A DNA stretch of 64,000 nucleotides. It comes from Wylensekiella montiformis. Its GTDB lineage: Bacteria > Bacillota > Negativicutes > Selenomonadales > Selenomonadaceae. The DNA lies in assembly GCF_009697385.1 (NCBI RefSeq), contig NZ_VUNL01000014.1:1-64000 (forward strand), given 5' to 3'. The position numbers and the translations under genes are program-made. Position 1 is the first letter of the stretch; each line of letters opens with the position of its first letter. This document shows positions 61,839-64,000 of this stretch, piece by piece. The notes beneath the pieces are model-generated. The model was not told the DNA's origin. It ran no database searches and worked only from the letters and a program-made list of their open reading frames with translations.

Positions 61839-62861
61839 TTATTTTCCTGTACGGAAATTCATGGCCTTGCCGTCAAACTTGGAAAACGTGTCCAGCGCCT
61901 TGCCGCAGCCAAGGGCCACACAGGACAGTGGATCCTCGGCCAAGGCCGTCGGAATGTCCGTCTCACGGCGGATCAGCTCATCTAGTCCATAGAGCATGGC
62001 GCCGCCGCCCGTCAGAACGATACCGCGGTCCATGATATCTGCGGAAAGCTCCGGCGGCGTGTCTTCCAGCACCTTCTTGACGCATTCCACGATGCGGGAT
62101 ACGGACTGGTTGATCGCCTCCGCCGCCTGCTCCGTCGTAATGCTGACGTTCTTCGGCAGGCCGGAAAGCAGATCGCGGCCACGGATATCCATCGTCTCAT
62201 GACGCGCGGCAGCAAAGGCCGCGCCGACCCGTACCTTGATGTCCTCTGCCGTCCGCTCGCCGATCATCATATTGAATTCCCGCTTGACGTAGGCGATCAC
62301 ATCCTCATCAAACTTATCTCCGGCGATACGCAGTGAAGCGCTGTTGACGATCCCGCCGAGCGAAATGACCGCAATATCCGTCGTCCCGCCGCCGATATCA
62401 ACGACCATCGAGCCGCACGGCTCAACGATATCCAGACCGGCGCCGAGCGCGGCCGCCAGCGGCTCCTCAATCAGCTGCGTATGACGGGCTCCGGCCTGCT
62501 CCGCCGCCTCCTGAACCGCCCGCTGCTCCACCATCGTCACGCCGGACGGAATGCAGATCATAATGCGGGGACGGAACACAAAGCTGCGGCCGACTACCTT
62601 CTCGATAAAATGGCGCAGCATACTCTCCGTGATATCATAATCGGCAATCACGCCTTCGCGCAGCGGACGAATCGCCACAATATTGCCCGGCGTGCGTCCG
62701 ATCATCTGGCGCGCTTCCTCGCCGATCGCCAGCACGCGGTTGGAATCGCGGTCCACCGCCACCACGGACGGCTCGCGCAGCACGATTCCCTTGCCTTTTA
62801 CATAAACGAGTACATTTGCCGTACCCAGATCAATTCCTATATCCATTGACATGCCAAACAT
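61839..62861 (-). CDS. mbl: MreB-family rod-shape protein (Mbl type)
   Basis: 340 residues from the ATG at 62861 (MFGMSMDIGIDLGTANVLVYVKGKG). Actin fold: phosphate-1 DLGTANVLVY, phosphate-2 VVDIGGGTTDIAVISLGG, adenosine motif VLTGGGAMLYGLDELI. Polymerises on the inner membrane and directs lateral wall synthesis. The adjacency to flgF/flgG matches Bacillus mbl, hence the symbol; MreB itself is the alternative. Confidence 0.9.
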   Translation of the reverse strand: MFGMSMDIGIDLGTANVLVYVKGKGIVLREPSVVAVDRDSNRVLAIGEEARQMIGRTPGNIVAIRPLREGVIADYDITESMLRHFIEKVVGRSFVFRPRIMICIPSGVTMVEQRAVQEAAEQAGARHTQLIEEPLAAALGAGLDIVEPCGSMVVDIGGGTTDIAVISLGGIVNSASLRIAGDKFDEDVIAYVKREFNMMIGERTAEDIKVRVGAAFAAARHETMDIRGRDLLSGLPKNVSITTEQAAEAINQSVSRIVECVKKVLEDTPPELSADIMDRGIVLTGGGAMLYGLDELIRRETDIPTALAEDPLSCVALGCGKALDTFSKFDGKAMNFRTGK

Positions 62862-63134
62862 GATCGTTCGCGTCCCCTTCCAAAAGAACCTCTGCCTCAT
62901 ACTCTATCTATTATACCAAAAGCAATGGAAACTTCATGAAACCGCTCCGGCTCCCCTGAAGTCACATCTTATAATATATAATAAAAAAATGGGAAATACA
63001 ACAGCAAAAAGGCAAAAAAGCCCCTGTGAATACGGCCTCCTGAAGTTTACACAGCCACCCTCTCCATTCCGCGCATGGTATGCGCCGACGGCATCAAATA
63101 AGACCGGTCCGAACGGAAAAACAAATCCGGAACG
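62862..63134. other. Intergenic region upstream of mbl
   Basis: AT-rich at about 62965-63005 with TATTAT/TATAAG-like -10 candidates on the minus strand but no clear -35. Nothing else recognisable. Confidence 0.4.
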
Positions 63135-63179
63135 AAAAACGGCTGCGGCAGGAGTTTATGCTCCTGCCGCAGCCGTTTT
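63135..63179 (-). terminator. terminator after the right-edge HAD gene
   Basis: 19-bp perfect stem (AAAACGGCTGCGGCAGGAG and its complement) around TTTATG, with A/T flanks on both sides. Confidence 0.9.
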
Positions 63180-63234
63180 GTCTCATCCGATGACAACGGG
63201 CGCCCGGGATGTTCGACTGGTTCCCCGCAGCCGC

Positions 63235-64000
63235 CTATCCGGCGATAAGCCCCGCCTGTTTTAAATACCAGTAAAGCCCGTCTTCCCGATTGGACCGTGT
63301 GACGGCGGCAGCCGCGCGCTTGATTTCGTCCGGCGCGTTGCCCATGGCGACGCTCTGCCCGGTATAGCGCAGCATTTCCAGATCGTTGTAATGGTCGCCA
63401 AAGGAAAGCGCGTCCTCCGGCTTCATCCCGAAATGATCCAGCATGACCGCGATCCCACTGGCCTTGGAAACGGAACCGTCCATGATCTCCAAAAGAAACG
63501 GCGCGGAGCGCACGACATGAAAGGAAGGGAACGCATCCGCCAGCTCCTTTTCAGCCCGTTCGCAGTCCGCCGGATCGGCCATGATCAGAATCTTATTGGG
63601 GTAAATCCCGCCAGCAAGACACCGGCCCCATACCGCCCGTTCCGGTCTGGCCTGCGTAATGCGCACCTCCGTCTGCACCCGCTCGTCGTTCTCATCCCGC
63701 ACGTACCAATGGTGTCCCGCGTAATAATTGACCGTGACCTGCGGAAAGTCCCGCGCAATAACGTCGAGCAGACGTGCCGTCATGTCGGCGTCCATCGTCC
63801 GGCTGAACAGCGTCTGCCCGTCCGCATCCACCACGAGAGCGCCGCTGTAACTGATGATCGGGATATGTATGCCCAGACGATCCGTAATCGGATAGATCGC
63901 CTCAGGCATGCGCGCCGATACAAGCACAAAGGGAATATCCCCGGCCAACAGCTGGCGGACGGCCCGTTCCGTACGGGCGCTCACGGTACTGTCCGGCAGC
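63235..64000 (-). CDS. HAD-superfamily Cof-type phosphatase (5' end outside window)
   Basis: At least 255 residues, reading open to the right edge: the frame continues upstream of an internal GTG at 63984 as LPDST, which normally follows the DxDGTL motif I, so the true start lies beyond 64000. Visible: motif II VLVSARMPEAI, Lys in GSVSKASGIAVML, and motif IV SFGDHYNDLEMLRYTG, with a C2 cap between. Sugar-phosphate or cofactor phosphatase of unknown substrate. Confidence 0.88.
   Translation of the reverse strand, partial: LPDSTVSARTERAVRQLLAGDIPFVLVSARMPEAIYPITDRLGIHIPIISYSGALVVDADGQTLFSRTMDADMTARLLDVIARDFPQVTVNYYAGHHWYVRDENDERVQTEVRITQARPERAVWGRCLAGGIYPNKILIMADPADCERAEKELADAFPSFHVVRSAPFLLEIMDGSVSKASGIAVMLDHFGMKPEDALSFGDHYNDLEMLRYTGQSVAMGNAPDEIKRAAAAVTRSNREDGLYWYLKQAGLIAG

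Overview
The window looks like a chromosomal segment from a Gram-negative-type (diderm) Firmicute of the class Negativicutes, probably near Selenomonas or Mitsuokella; that placement is inference. It carries five OmpM-type proteins with an N-terminal SLH domain, a C-terminal beta-barrel and a terminal aromatic residue. It also has flagellar P-ring and L-ring genes (flgI, flgH, flgA), an RND pump with its lipoprotein adaptor, and Firmicute-style synteny (rpiB-glyA-upp; mbl next to flgF/flgG-type genes, as in mbl-flhO-flhP of Bacillus).

Layout. 1-316: tandem consensus promoters and leader of an rRNA operon that runs off the left edge on the minus strand. 317-6850: four tandem minus-strand ompM paralogues, each with its own promoter and terminator. 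6998-12525: DUF951 protein, nitrilase-family amidase, ychF, a DUF559 gene bracketed by palindromic repeats, and rpiB-glyA-upp. 12673-21395: chemoreceptor, a large secreted X25/GH13 amylase and an SLH porin, separated by two long blocks of an intergenic repeat; one block is a regular array of 154-155 bp units. 21666-27325: an alpha-glucoside PTS (EIICBA), GH13 alpha-glucosidase and HAD phosphatase, with an RpiR regulator upstream. 27492-33724: sigma-70-like factor, a metal P-type ATPase with a C-terminal HMA domain, a DNA glycosylase, two-subunit class I fumarase and a divergent LysR regulator. 33725-41210: an RNA-rich leader followed by amtB-glnK, then a fifth ompM and two 5'-nucleotidases. 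41329-48708: RND efflux pump with MarR regulator, mqnA, tRNA-Arg, an MFS transporter and a 32-residue membrane peptide. 48807-64000: cstA, a flavin oxidoreductase, murA, an S55 peptidase, an AMIN/NAGPA protein, flgJ(N)-flgI-flgH-flgA-flgG-flgF, mbl, and a HAD hydrolase cut by the right edge.

How the genes fit together. The secreted amylase could release malto-oligosaccharides that cross the outer membrane through SLH porins and enter through the PTS/GH13/HAD operon. amtB and glnK form the ammonium uptake and sensing pair. The right-hand block serves the envelope and flagellum (MurA, Mbl, S55 peptidase, rod and ring proteins).

The least explained features are four. First, a dispersed CCTTCCCC/GGGGAAGG palindromic repeat, with a DUF559 nuclease-like gene fitted between two copies. 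Second, the amtB leader, which has a consensus promoter, two serial terminators and hexaloop hairpins resembling ANTAR targets. Third, a terminator inside the cstA leader. Fourth, the mosaic conservation of the ompM paralogues.
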